Of a DNA stretch of 64,000 bases, positions 41,789-50,239 are shown piece after piece. The notes beneath the pieces were generated by a model. It was not told the origin of the DNA and made no database searches. It was given only the letters and a program-made list of their open reading frames with translations. The stretch covers positions 62,001-126,000 of the forward strand of contig NZ_FUYE01000016.1 of assembly GCF_900167535.1 (NCBI RefSeq). Direction: 5' to 3'. The position numbers were made by a program, and so were the translations under genes. The stretch comes from Prosthecobacter debontii. GTDB lineage: Bacteria; Verrucomicrobiota; Verrucomicrobiia; Verrucomicrobiales; Verrucomicrobiaceae. Every line of letters starts with the position of its first letter. Position 1 is the stretch's first letter.

Positions 41789-42689
41789 GGATCAGCCCCT
41801 CGATACTCGGCAGCTTCGCGCCTTTATCTCCCTCGCCCGCAGTGGTAGCTTCACGCAGGCCGGGCGGGAACTGCACCTCACTCAGTCAGCCATCAGTCAT
41901 GGCATCAAGGCCCTGGAGACAGACCTCGACTGTCAGCTTTTTCATCGCCAGGGAAAGAGTGTTCATCTCACTCATCATGGTCGCGAGTTGCTGCCTCATG
42001 CAGAAACCATCATGCGCGCGATGAGTCAGGCACGTGCTTCTTTAGGGGCTCTGGATAAGAATCCGCGCGGGCGCCTAACCATTGGTTGCACACCAGCAGC
42101 GTCTCAATACATCCTGCCGACGGTTTTTCGCGAGTTTAAGGAAAGTTTCCCCCAGTATGAAATCCGTGTGTTGCCTGGGGAGACCCCGGAGATCATGGAG
42201 AAACTGCAGGACAATCAAGTGGACCTCGCGGTGACGTTGGGCCCGCCAGACACCTCACAACTCGTCTGCCAGACCATCTTCGAGGACGAGCTAGAGTTCC
42301 TGGTTTCTCCTCTGCATCCCTGGGTTTCGAAAGTGCCCAAGATTAAAGATGCGGTGACGGAGACCTTCATTGTTTCCAGTCGAAGCAGTCTGAATTTCCT
42401 GATGATCCAAGAGTATTTTTTGAAACAAGGAGTGCGTCTTCAGCACTTCATCGAGCTGGGGAGCAGTGAAGCCATCAAGGAACTGGCCAAACTGGGATTG
42501 GGCATCGCTGTGGCAGCGCGCTGGATTGCGCAGTCGGAGATTGCGGCGGGGCAACTCGTGCCCATTCGGCTACCCAAGGCCAAGCTGCGCCGCCGGTGGG
42601 TGACATCGTTTTTAAAGGGGCGTCCCTTGAATCTCGCCGAACGCACCTTTATCGGTTTGTGTGAAGAGGTGGGACGTCGGATGAATTGA
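41778..42689 (+). CDS. LysR-family regulator, probable nitrate operon controller
   Basis: The 303-residue LysR protein has an N-terminal winged helix (RQLRAFISLARSGSFTQAGR, then LHLTQSAISHGIKALE) and a C-terminal two-lobe effector domain beginning RGRLTIGCTPAASQYILP. Starts at 41778 (MIFMDQPL) and 41787 (MDQPLDTR) are both possible; neither has a clear Shine-Dalgarno, and the operator palindrome covers both. Divergent placement and the shared 85-bp promoter region make it the likely regulator of the nitrate genes, as CbbR/NtcB/Cbl-type LysR proteins do elsewhere. The effector is unknown. Confidence 0.88.
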   Translation: MIFMDQPLDTRQLRAFISLARSGSFTQAGRELHLTQSAISHGIKALETDLDCQLFHRQGKSVHLTHHGRELLPHAETIMRAMSQARASLGALDKNPRGRLTIGCTPAASQYILPTVFREFKESFPQYEIRVLPGETPEIMEKLQDNQVDLAVTLGPPDTSQLVCQTIFEDELEFLVSPLHPWVSKVPKIKDAVTETFIVSSRSSLNFLMIQEYFLKQGVRLQHFIELGSSEAIKELAKLGLGIAVAARWIAQSEIAAGQLVPIRLPKAKLRRRWVTSFLKGRPLNLAERTFIGLCEEVGRRMN

Positions 42690-42714
42690 GTTTTCTCGCT
42701 TCTCGCTTTTCCGC

Positions 42715-43281
42715 ATGGATTCTGTTTCACCCTATCAGCATTGCTCCCGATGTGGTGCGGGAGCTTTGATTTCAGTCTCTCGACGAGAGTTTGTTTGTTC
42801 GCCTTGTGGTTATAGGCACTTCATTACGCCGGTGCCTGCCGCCGTAGCTTTGATCTTGGATGATGAGGGGCGTCTGCTCGTGACTCGTCGTGGTCACGAG
42901 CCTGGCTTTGGCAAACTTGGACTGCCGGGCGGGGTTATCGAGCCCGGTGAGACGGCCGAGGAAGCCGCATCTCGTGAGACCTTGGAGGAGGTGGGGCTCG
43001 CCGTTCCCGTGGGTGCCTTCGAATCTTTCCTGACTTTGCCTAACATCTATTGGTTTCAAGATTACCCATGGCCCACCTTGGATCTGTTTTATCTGGCTCG
43101 CGTGCCTAGCTTTGAAAGTGCGCAGGCTTGCCCTGAAGAAGTTTCCGAATTGTTCTTCATCTCGCTGGCCGAGGTTTCGGTGGCGGACTTCGCCTTTGAG
43201 TCCAATGCTCGTGCTGTGACCAAGCTGCAAGAATATGCTGCTCAGTCTGTTGTTAGCTTTCGTTCTCCTTCTCACCCATGA
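42715..43281 (+). CDS. Nudix hydrolase with zinc ribbon
   Basis: The 188-residue protein has an N-terminal zinc ribbon (C-x2-C at HCSRCG and C-x2-C at VCSPCG) and a Nudix box GGVIEPGETAEEAASRETLE continuing EVGL, matching G-x5-E-x7-RE-x2-EE-x-G. Zinc-ribbon Nudix proteins include NADH pyrophosphatase; the substrate is not fixed by this sequence. It overlaps the next gene by 4 bp (ATGA at 43278-43281), so the two are translationally coupled. It lies 25 bp after the lysR stop. Confidence 0.85.
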   Translation: MDSVSPYQHCSRCGAGALISVSRREFVCSPCGYRHFITPVPAAVALILDDEGRLLVTRRGHEPGFGKLGLPGGVIEPGETAEEAASRETLEEVGLAVPVGAFESFLTLPNIYWFQDYPWPTLDLFYLARVPSFESAQACPEEVSELFFISLAEVSVADFAFESNARAVTKLQEYAAQSVVSFRSPSHP

Positions 43282-44048
43282 CGCATTCACTTTTCGACCT
43301 TTCTGGAAAAAAGGCTCTCGTGACCGGTGGCAGTAAAGGCCTTGGCAAGGCCATGGCGCGCGGATTTGCTGAAGCCGGTGCGGATGTCATGATCTCTAGC
43401 CGTAGTGAAAATGAGCTGACAGCTGCGGCTGCCGAGATTCAGGAAGGTCTTTCGATCAAGGTGGAGTGGATGGTGGCCGACATGACCGACCGTGCCCAAG
43501 TGAAGGCCCTGGCTTCAGAGGCTGAGCAACGCTTGGGGAAAGTCGATATCTTGATCAATAACGCAGGGGCGAATCATCCCCAGGCAATCGATGAAATCAC
43601 AGATGAGGTATGGGATCGAATGGTTGAGCTTGATCTTACCAGTTGCATGGCGCTGACTCGTTATCTCGTCCCGGGTATGAAGGAGAGAAAATGGGGACGT
43701 GTGATTCACATCTCGTCGGTGCTCGGAGTGGGCTCTAAAGAAAAGCGTAACGCCTACTCGGCCTGTAAAGCGGCTCTCATCGGTCTGGCTAAAGCTAGCG
43801 CCATCGACCTCGGCCCTTTCAACATCACCGTTAATTGCCTCTGTCCCGGTCCTTTTCTGACGGATCTGCCCATGAGCCTGCTCAGTGAGTCGGAGAAGCA
43901 AGCCTTTGCCAACCGCACGGCCCTTCAGCGCTGGGGACTCCCTCGTGAGCTTGCTGGACCGGCTCTCATGCTGGCCAGTGAGGCGGGGAGTTACATCACA
44001 GGGGAAGCTCTGCTGGTGGATGGCGGAGCGTTTGCTCGGGCTTTGTAA
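43278..44048 (+). CDS. Short-chain dehydrogenase/reductase
   Basis: The 256-residue classical SDR has a cofactor motif TGGSKGLG (16-23), NNAG (94-97), catalytic Ser147 (HISSVLG), Tyr160 and Lys164 (YSACK), and a C-terminal ITGEALLVDGG that is typical of gluconate 5-dehydrogenase and 3-oxoacyl-ACP reductase relatives. It is cytoplasmic. The substrate is unknown. Its start overlaps the Nudix stop. The next gene is 52 bp downstream. Confidence 0.88.
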   Translation: MTHSLFDLSGKKALVTGGSKGLGKAMARGFAEAGADVMISSRSENELTAAAAEIQEGLSIKVEWMVADMTDRAQVKALASEAEQRLGKVDILINNAGANHPQAIDEITDEVWDRMVELDLTSCMALTRYLVPGMKERKWGRVIHISSVLGVGSKEKRNAYSACKAALIGLAKASAIDLGPFNITVNCLCPGPFLTDLPMSLLSESEKQAFANRTALQRWGLPRELAGPALMLASEAGSYITGEALLVDGGAFARAL

Positions 44049-44100
44049 TTACTATAAAGTTTGCTGGCGTTCTACGAGAGGTGTCGTTCAGTTAAATGGA

Positions 44101-45354
44101 ATGTCTTCGGCTCCATCTCTCTCCATTCTCAATTCACCGCGTCTTGCCACAGGGCTCGTGGTCGTGACATTTTTGATTTATGCGGTCTTGGCGGTGCTGC
44201 GTCACTCGGATCACCCGATCTGGGATGAGGCCCGATATCTGGAATACGCGAGGAATCTGACGCATGGATTCTATGTGACGGACGAAGATCCTAACTTTGT
44301 CAATGGCCCGGCTTATCCCATCGTTTTGATGCCCTTCTGTCAGAGTCCGCAGGCCGCGCTCGGGGGGCGGTTATTGAATGCCTTTTTCATGGCGGCTACC
44401 GTGGCCTTTGTCTGGCTGACCGTCCGGCGTTATGCCAATGGCCCGTGGGCTCTGGCGGGAGCGGCCTTGACAGGGTTTCACCCCACCTTGTTATGGATGG
44501 GCTTCGCCCTGATGAGTGAACCCATGTCGGTTTTTTCTCTGACCGGTTTTGTCTTGGCCTTCACGACTGCACTCCGGCAGCGTAGCTGGGCCTGGAGCCT
44601 GCTTGCCGCTCTATTTTTCGGGTGGCTGATCATGACTCGCGTGTTCTTTGGGCACGTGTTGATGGCGACCGCCGTGCTCTGTCTAGCCTTGCTGCTCATC
44701 CGGGAATGGCGGGCAGCCCTCGTGCGGACACTGGCCATACTGGCGCTCTCCTTCGGGCTTTGTGTTCCCTACCTGGCCTACACTCAAGCTAAGACAGGGG
44801 AGTTTCTGTGCTGGTCCACAAACGCAGGCGAACTGCTTTACTGGATGAGCAGTCATCATGAGGGGGAAAACGGACACTGGTTTGGCAAGGCGGATGTTCG
44901 CTCCGTGCCTGAGGTGGCTGTTCTTCACGACGCCTTTTATGAGCAGGTGCTCAAGCATCCTATTCTGGAACGGGAGGCCATGCTGAAAGCGGCTGCTGTG
45001 GCCAATTTTAAGTCCAATCCAGGCAAGGTGGCTTACAATTGGGTATGTAACCTCACTCGCTTGGCTTTTGGATTCCCACGCTCTCATCAGCCGGAAGAAC
45101 TCCGCACGGTCGTGCTCATCCTGGCCAATGGTCCCTTGATTCTGATGGCCATTGTGGCCGGATATCTCGGGCTGCGATTCTGGCGCACCATGCCTGTCGA
45201 AATCTGGATTCTCATGGGGATGACGGCTTTTTATCTCGGTGGAACGACCCTGGCCCCCTGTCTGCCGCGCTATTTTGTGCTGATGGTTCCCGTCCTCTGG
45301 TTGGGGGTGGCACAGGCTTGGCACCGTCACTTGCAGGTAACGATCAAGCCCTGA
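44101..45354 (+). CDS. Membrane glycosyltransferase, GT39/ArnT-like
   Basis: The 417-residue polytopic membrane protein has an acidic motif in the first extracytoplasmic loop (HPIWDEARYLEYARNL), typical of dolichyl/undecaprenyl-phosphate sugar transferases of the PMT/ArnT superfamily, followed by about ten hydrophobic helices. The frame stays open upstream to 43885 across the SDR gene, but the ATG at 44101 (MSSAPSLSIL) gives a normal N terminus. It probably transfers a sugar from a lipid carrier outside the cytoplasm. Acceptor unknown. Confidence 0.75.
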   Translation: MSSAPSLSILNSPRLATGLVVVTFLIYAVLAVLRHSDHPIWDEARYLEYARNLTHGFYVTDEDPNFVNGPAYPIVLMPFCQSPQAALGGRLLNAFFMAATVAFVWLTVRRYANGPWALAGAALTGFHPTLLWMGFALMSEPMSVFSLTGFVLAFTTALRQRSWAWSLLAALFFGWLIMTRVFFGHVLMATAVLCLALLLIREWRAALVRTLAILALSFGLCVPYLAYTQAKTGEFLCWSTNAGELLYWMSSHHEGENGHWFGKADVRSVPEVAVLHDAFYEQVLKHPILEREAMLKAAAVANFKSNPGKVAYNWVCNLTRLAFGFPRSHQPEELRTVVLILANGPLILMAIVAGYLGLRFWRTMPVEIWILMGMTAFYLGGTTLAPCLPRYFVLMVPVLWLGVAQAWHRHLQVTIKP

Positions 45355-45455
45355 AAAGATCAAATCGGCACTGGAATTGAGCCGAGGAGGCGTTAACATC
45401 GTCCTCCCAGCCAAAGGCGTGCGTATGTCTTGGCACGGCTCTTTCCAACCTCTCT

Positions 45456-46670
45456 ATGCCCAGCAAGAAGACTCCAGTCTGTGACTCCGTTGAATCCGTC
45501 ATCGCGGACATCCACGCCGGCAGGATGGTCATTGTGACGGACGATGAAGATCGCGAAAATGAAGGTGATTTGATCTGTGCTGCCGAAGCCATCACCCCTG
45601 AAATGGTGACGTTCATGGTGCGAGAGGGGGGCGGAATGCTCTGCGTGCCGGTGTCGCTGGAGATCGCCACCCAGCTCAATTTGGAGAGCATGGTGCCGGA
45701 AAATCGGGAAGCTTTTCGGACGGATTTCACGGTCACGGTTGATGCTGCTGTCGGTATCACGACAGGTATCAGCTCCGCTGACCGGGCTCGCACCATCCGA
45801 CTCTTAGCGGATGCGAAGAGCACCATTGCTGATTTCGTCCAACCTGGACACATCAATCCGCTCGTGGCGAAACCCGGGGGCGTTCTGCGCCGTGCTGGAC
45901 ATACTGAGGCGGCGGTGGATCTCTGCCGTCTGGCTGGCCTGCGTCAGGCGGGGGTGCTCATCGAAATCATGAATCCGGACGGCACGATGGCACGCATGCC
46001 GGATCTCAAGAAGTTTGCGAAAAAGCATAAACTCAAGATCTGTTCGATTGCGGATCTCATCGCTTACCGTCGCCGCAGCGAGAAGCTGGTGGAGAAAATG
46101 GAGGTGGTGGACATGCCCACCGACTTCGGAACTTTCAAGCTGCACCTGTATAAGAGCAGCCTGGATGGCGTGCATCATGTGGCTCTGGTGATGGGTGAGA
46201 TCGATGCAGAGACACCCACCCTCGTGCGAGTGCACAGTGAGTGCCTTACCGGAGACATCTTTGCCTCCCGCCGCTGCGACTGTGGCAGTCAGCTACACGC
46301 TGCCATGAATAAAGTGTCCGAAGCCGGGCGCGGCGTCATCATCTACATGCGCGGTCATGAGGGGCGCGGGATCGGTCTGCACGGCAAGATCATGGCCTAT
46401 AAACTGCAAGAGCAGGGTCTGGATACGGTTGAGGCTAATCTCAAGCTCGGCTTTGCGATGGACCTTCGGGACTATGGAATCGGTGCCCAAATCATCTCAG
46501 ATCTCGGCGTGCGTAAGATTCGCCTCATGACCAACAATCCACGTAAAGTCGTGGGGCTGGAAGGTCATAAACTGGAGATTGTGGAGCAGGTGCCCGTGAT
46601 CTCTCAGCCCAATCCGCACAATCAAAAATACCTGGAAACCAAAAAGAAGAAGCTCGGTCATAAACTCTAA
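45456..46670 (+). CDS. ribBA: Bifunctional DHBP synthase / GTP cyclohydrolase II
   Basis: The 404-residue fusion starts the riboflavin pathway. The N-terminal half (DDEDRENEGDLICAAEAIT, MLCVPVSLE, RAGHTEAAVDL) is 3,4-dihydroxy-2-butanone-4-phosphate synthase. The C-terminal half has the zinc cysteines of GTP cyclohydrolase II (SECLTGDIFASRRCDCG) and MRGHEGRGIGL and LMTNNPRK blocks. It is followed by ribH and nusB at short distance. No FMN riboswitch was recognised in the 101-bp leader. Both halves look intact. Confidence 0.94.
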   Translation: MPSKKTPVCDSVESVIADIHAGRMVIVTDDEDRENEGDLICAAEAITPEMVTFMVREGGGMLCVPVSLEIATQLNLESMVPENREAFRTDFTVTVDAAVGITTGISSADRARTIRLLADAKSTIADFVQPGHINPLVAKPGGVLRRAGHTEAAVDLCRLAGLRQAGVLIEIMNPDGTMARMPDLKKFAKKHKLKICSIADLIAYRRRSEKLVEKMEVVDMPTDFGTFKLHLYKSSLDGVHHVALVMGEIDAETPTLVRVHSECLTGDIFASRRCDCGSQLHAAMNKVSEAGRGVIIYMRGHEGRGIGLHGKIMAYKLQEQGLDTVEANLKLGFAMDLRDYGIGAQIISDLGVRKIRLMTNNPRKVVGLEGHKLEIVEQVPVISQPNPHNQKYLETKKKKLGHKL

Positions 46671-46711
46671 TGAGCGAAGTGTTTCCCTCCTGATTTCTTT
46701 CTCCTCCCTCC

Positions 46712-47215
46712 ATGTCACAACACGGTCCCAGTCGTCCACGCCCCATCCAAGATCGCGTCTCCATCGCGATCGTGGCCAGTTTGTATAACAATCAGTTTGT
46801 CCAAGGCTTGCTGGATGCGGGTCGTGCGGAGTTGGAGGAATTGGCTCCCAATGCCATCATTACCGTTTACCGCGTTCCAGGAGCGTTTGAGATTCCGGTC
46901 TGTGCTGAACTGGTGATCAAAAACACCAAGCCGGATGCCGTCATCACCTATGGTGTCATTATCCGCGGTTCCACCGAGCACGCTGATCTCGTTGGGGCTT
47001 CCGTCACGGAGGCATTACAACAAATGGCCGTGCGTCATACCACTCCGGTGGTCCACGAGGTACTGCTGGTGAATTCTGAGGCTCAGGCGCAAGAGCGCTG
47101 CCTCGGCACTGAGATCAATCGTGGCACGGAAGCCGCCCAAGCGGCAGTCAATATGGTGGCGTTGTTCCGTAAAATGCGCGCCAATTTCACCGGTCAACCT
47201 GAAGAGCTTGCCTAA
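46712..47215 (+). CDS. ribH: 6,7-dimethyl-8-ribityllumazine synthase
   Basis: The 167-residue enzyme condenses the DHBP product of RibBA with the pyrimidine intermediate to form lumazine. Family blocks are present: IVASLYNNQFVQGLLDAG, VYRVPGAFEIP, YGVIIRGSTEHADLV and NRGTEAAQAAVNM. The ATG at 46712 is 41 bp past ribBA, and nusB starts 3 bp after its stop. The ribH-nusB order is common in bacteria. Confidence 0.94.
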   Translation: MSQHGPSRPRPIQDRVSIAIVASLYNNQFVQGLLDAGRAELEELAPNAIITVYRVPGAFEIPVCAELVIKNTKPDAVITYGVIIRGSTEHADLVGASVTEALQQMAVRHTTPVVHEVLLVNSEAQAQERCLGTEINRGTEAAQAAVNMVALFRKMRANFTGQPEELA

Positions 47216-47218
47216 ACC

Positions 47219-47638
47219 ATGGGAAAACGACGCGAAGGACGCGAAGCTGCCGTCCAATTTCTCTTTGCTCATGAGCTTCATGGCGAGCACACGGCTGAAG
47301 AGCAGGAAGCCTTTTGGACCATTCATAATGCGAAGACCTCCGTGCGCACGTATGCGGAGACTTTGATTCAAGGTGTATTGGCGGATATTCCCGCCATCGA
47401 CGCTCTGATCGAGCCCGTGCTGGAAAACTTCCGCATTCAGCGTCTTGCGGCCGTGGATCGTAATGTCCTGCGTCTGGCGGTCTATGAACTCGTCCATGTG
47501 CCGGATGTGCCAGCGGCTGTCGTGATTAACGAAGCCATTGAAATCGCTAAAGCGCTCGGGGCAGGGGAATCCGGTTCCTTTGTGAACGGTATTCTGCACA
47601 AAATCGCCCAAAAAGTCAGGAGTAAATCAAACACCTGA
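47219..47638 (+). CDS. nusB: Transcription antitermination factor NusB
   Basis: The 139-residue all-helical protein shows REGREAAVQFLFAHEL at the N terminus and RNVLRLAVYELVHVPDVP with VVINEAIEIAKALG near the C terminus, all typical of NusB. It binds boxA RNA with NusE during rRNA transcription. It is coupled to ribH (3-bp gap) and followed by a terminator hairpin. Confidence 0.94.
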   Translation: MGKRREGREAAVQFLFAHELHGEHTAEEQEAFWTIHNAKTSVRTYAETLIQGVLADIPAIDALIEPVLENFRIQRLAAVDRNVLRLAVYELVHVPDVPAAVVINEAIEIAKALGAGESGSFVNGILHKIAQKVRSKSNT

Positions 47639-47669
47639 CATCAGCGGCAGGTCAGAAGTGAGACGATTC

Positions 47670-47700
47670 GTGGTCAAAAGGTTTCGAAATGACCACTTTT
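47670..47700 (+). terminator. Terminator after nusB
   Basis: GTGGTCA (47670-47676) and TGACCAC (47690-47696) form a 7-bp stem followed by TTTT. It closes the ribBA-ribH-nusB unit 31 bp after the nusB stop. Confidence 0.6.
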
Positions 47701-47741
47701 GTGCAAAACCAGCAAAAGGAAGTGCACAAAAGAGAAAAGAC

Positions 47742-47771
47742 TTGTTGATCCAATCACTGCCGCTTTGATAA
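47742..47771 (+). promoter_or_regulatory. Possible promoter of the MotA/ExbD-like operon
   Basis: TTGTTG (47742-47747) and TGATAA (47766-47771) are 18 bp apart, 55 bp upstream of the GTG start, after the nusB terminator. An AAGGAG ribosome site precedes the GTG. This is a tentative sigma-70 match. Confidence 0.35.
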
Positions 47772-47826
47772 AACTCCATTTTGCCAAAACCCCAATCAAA
47801 CATCAGGAACCAAGGAGAATCGAACT

Positions 47827-49260
47827 GTGAAATTCAAGTGCCCATCTTGTGACATGCAGCTGAAGGCCGAGCCCGAAATGGCTGGCAAAGTTGTCCGCTG
47901 CCCAGGTTGCAACAGCAAGCTTTCCATTCCAGCCAATCTGGGAGGTCTGCCTCCTCCCTCCGGACTGCCAAGTCCAACGGGCGTCTCGGCTCCTGAAGGT
48001 GGGGATTACAGTGGCGACGGTGCCTCCTATCAAGCTCCGGAGGGAGCTGGTGAGGAGCAACAGCAGACCTATTACGAACAGCATCAGCGGGCTCGTGGTG
48101 GCTGGGAAGAATCTGATCCCACCAACCCAAGCCTGTTCGGTTCCCTCAGCATCGGGGTGATCGCTACCCTGGCTTGGTATGGCATCTTGTTCCCCTTCGG
48201 TGTGGGAGCTTACAATTCTCCTGCCGTGAATACGATGGATTACATCCACGATCTCTTTTATGAGCGCACGTGGGTGAACTACACGGAAACTTTCTTCTTC
48301 TTCTGGGCCGTGGGCATCCTGTGGCTGAAGATGAAAAAGCTGCGTCATCAAAAGGATGCCATGTTCCTCGACATTCTGCCGACTGACATCAGCCAGGAAG
48401 TCAATTCTCAGAATGTCAGTCAGTTCATCGATCACCTCTACGGTCTGCCATCTCGTCTGCGTGACAGCATGATGGTCAACCGTATTCGCAAGGGCTTGGA
48501 ACTCTTCGAAGTTCGTCAGAACAACGGTGAAGTCAGCGGTATGCTGGATGCTCAGAGTAACATTGATGGCGCCCGTATCGGCGGCAGTTACTCGCTGGTG
48601 AAAGTCTTCTTGTGGGCCATTCCGATTCTCGGGTTCATCGGGACGGTGTTGGGTCTCTCTCAGGCCATTGGTAGCATGGACCTCACAAACGTCTCCGACA
48701 TGGATAAGATCATGGCTTCCATCGGTAACGTGACCAGCGGTCTGGGAACGGCCTTCGATACTACCCTCCTCGGTCTGGTTCTGGCCATGTTCTTGAACTT
48801 CCCGATGAATGCCTTATCCAAGGCTGAAGACGATAACCTGAACAACATCGATGCCTTCTGTAACGAAGTGTTGATGCCTCGTCTCAATGACGGTGGCGGT
48901 CTGGCCGGTGGTGACACCAATGGCATGATGGATGTGCTGGTCAAAGCTGTGGCCAATGCCCAGAAGGAATTCCTGGTGGACCTCAATTCGCTGTCTGCCA
49001 AAATCAAAGAGCAGGCGGACAACCTCGACAAACGTGCGACCGCCCACCAAGAGCGTGTGGACGCCGAATTTGCCGCGACTCTCAATCGCATGCGCGAGGA
49101 ATTCTCGAACGCGGTCAAAGACAGCGTCAAGACTACCACCGACTACACACGTGCGCTGGCGACCGGCATCCAAGGCCTGAACAACGTCCTGACTGAGCTG
49201 GGCAGCAAGCAAGTCATCGTGCAGCAGGTGCAGAAGAAAGGCTGGTTCAGCCGCCAGTAA
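47827..49260 (+). CDS. MotA/TolQ/ExbB-type proton channel with N-terminal zinc ribbon
   Basis: The 477-residue protein has an N-terminal zinc ribbon (Cys 5, 8, 25, 28 in CPSC and CPGC) and Pro/Gly/Gln-rich linker to residue 100. Four hydrophobic helices follow near 107-127, 153-168, 258-280 and 305-330. The third and fourth, with AIPILGFIGTVLGLSQAIG and LGTAFDTTLLGLVLAM, match the TolQ/ExbB/MotA channel core. Residues about 370-460 form a long charged coiled coil. It starts at GTG 47827 after an AAGGAG site. The next two genes encode ExbD-like single-helix proteins, so the three probably form a proton-driven machine. Its target is unknown. Confidence 0.85.
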   Translation: MKFKCPSCDMQLKAEPEMAGKVVRCPGCNSKLSIPANLGGLPPPSGLPSPTGVSAPEGGDYSGDGASYQAPEGAGEEQQQTYYEQHQRARGGWEESDPTNPSLFGSLSIGVIATLAWYGILFPFGVGAYNSPAVNTMDYIHDLFYERTWVNYTETFFFFWAVGILWLKMKKLRHQKDAMFLDILPTDISQEVNSQNVSQFIDHLYGLPSRLRDSMMVNRIRKGLELFEVRQNNGEVSGMLDAQSNIDGARIGGSYSLVKVFLWAIPILGFIGTVLGLSQAIGSMDLTNVSDMDKIMASIGNVTSGLGTAFDTTLLGLVLAMFLNFPMNALSKAEDDNLNNIDAFCNEVLMPRLNDGGGLAGGDTNGMMDVLVKAVANAQKEFLVDLNSLSAKIKEQADNLDKRATAHQERVDAEFAATLNRMREEFSNAVKDSVKTTTDYTRALATGIQGLNNVLTELGSKQVIVQQVQKKGWFSRQ

Positions 49261-49317
49261 TTTCTTTCCAAAAACTCCCCTCTCTTTTTCCTCCCTCCTT
49301 AATTTTTTCATTCTGCT

Positions 49318-50211
49318 ATGGCCCAGCGACGTGAGTCATCCGGCGACGAGGTCTCGCTTTTCCCATTCTTGAGTATTCTAGCGTGTCTCATCGGCGCGCT
49401 AGTCCTCATCATTGTCGTGCTTGTGGTTGCACAGGCCGGGAAAGCGGAAGGTCGCACTCCAGACGAGATCCGCATGGCGCAGGATTTCCAGCGCATGAAA
49501 AAGGAGCTTGAGGAGCGCAAGAAGCTGGATGTCATCTTGAAAGAGAAGCTGGCTGAACTGGAGAAACTCCAGAAGCAGATTGATGAAACCCAACAGCGTT
49601 ACATCAAGCTGCGTAAACTCCTGGACTCCTCCAAGGAAGTCCAGGAGCAGAACAAGGAGATCAGCCAGAAACTTCAGAAAGAACTCGATGACCTTTTGAC
49701 GGAAATCGACGGTCTGAAAATCCAGCAAACGGAGACCAAGAAAGAGATCGCTGCTTTGATGGCAGAGATCAAAAAGCGGCAGGTGTCGCCAGATAAAAAG
49801 ATCCCACCCGTTGTGGTCCAGCCTTCAGGTTCCGGCATGACGGATGAAACCAAGGTCTATTTCGTCGAATGCTCCTCTGGTGGTCTGAAAGTCTTAGGCG
49901 CTTGGGGCGAAGATTATCGCTTGGGAGCTACTCCCAGTATCGTGGTCGCTGATGTCAGCTACAATCACTTCCTGACCGAAGTGGCGAAGAACAAAAACTC
50001 ACTGATTCTCTTCCTCATCCGTGACGATGGTCAGGGTGCCTATAATACAGGGGCAGGGCGTGCCGAAAACGATTACAACATCCGCACAGGTAAGCTTCCA
50101 ATCCCTGGTCGCGGGGTGTTAGATTTGGCTTTGTTTGACAAGTATCGTGGCAAGATCCCGCCACCGCCTGCTACTAGCAGTGCTCCCGCGACACCTGCGC
50201 CCAAAAAGTAA
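49318..50211 (+). CDS. ExbD/TolR-like protein 1, membrane aspartate replaced
   Basis: The 297-residue protein has one membrane helix (SLFPFLSILACLIGALVLII, about residues 13-38), a long charged coiled coil (about 55-160) and a C-terminal domain of about 110 residues. The segment FPFLSILACL lines up with the PFIDVMLVLL helix of ExbD, but the proton-carrying Asp is Ser19 here. D10 and E11 lie just before the helix. The domain after residue 175 (VYFVECSSGGLKVLGAWG) was not recognised. It sits between the channel gene and the next ExbD-like gene, with 57 and 28 bp gaps. Confidence 0.65.
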   Translation: MAQRRESSGDEVSLFPFLSILACLIGALVLIIVVLVVAQAGKAEGRTPDEIRMAQDFQRMKKELEERKKLDVILKEKLAELEKLQKQIDETQQRYIKLRKLLDSSKEVQEQNKEISQKLQKELDDLLTEIDGLKIQQTETKKEIAALMAEIKKRQVSPDKKIPPVVVQPSGSGMTDETKVYFVECSSGGLKVLGAWGEDYRLGATPSIVVADVSYNHFLTEVAKNKNSLILFLIRDDGQGAYNTGAGRAENDYNIRTGKLPIPGRGVLDLALFDKYRGKIPPPPATSSAPATPAPKK

Positions 50212-50239
50212 GTTTTAACCTTCAACCTTTCTCAAATTC

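Noticed and set aside
43885-44100. N-terminal extension of the membrane glycosyltransferase
   Set aside because: It overlaps the SDR gene in another frame and has no membrane or domain character; the ATG at 44101 is a better start.
45355-45455. FMN riboswitch before ribBA
   Set aside because: The 101-bp leader lacks the conserved RFN element blocks.
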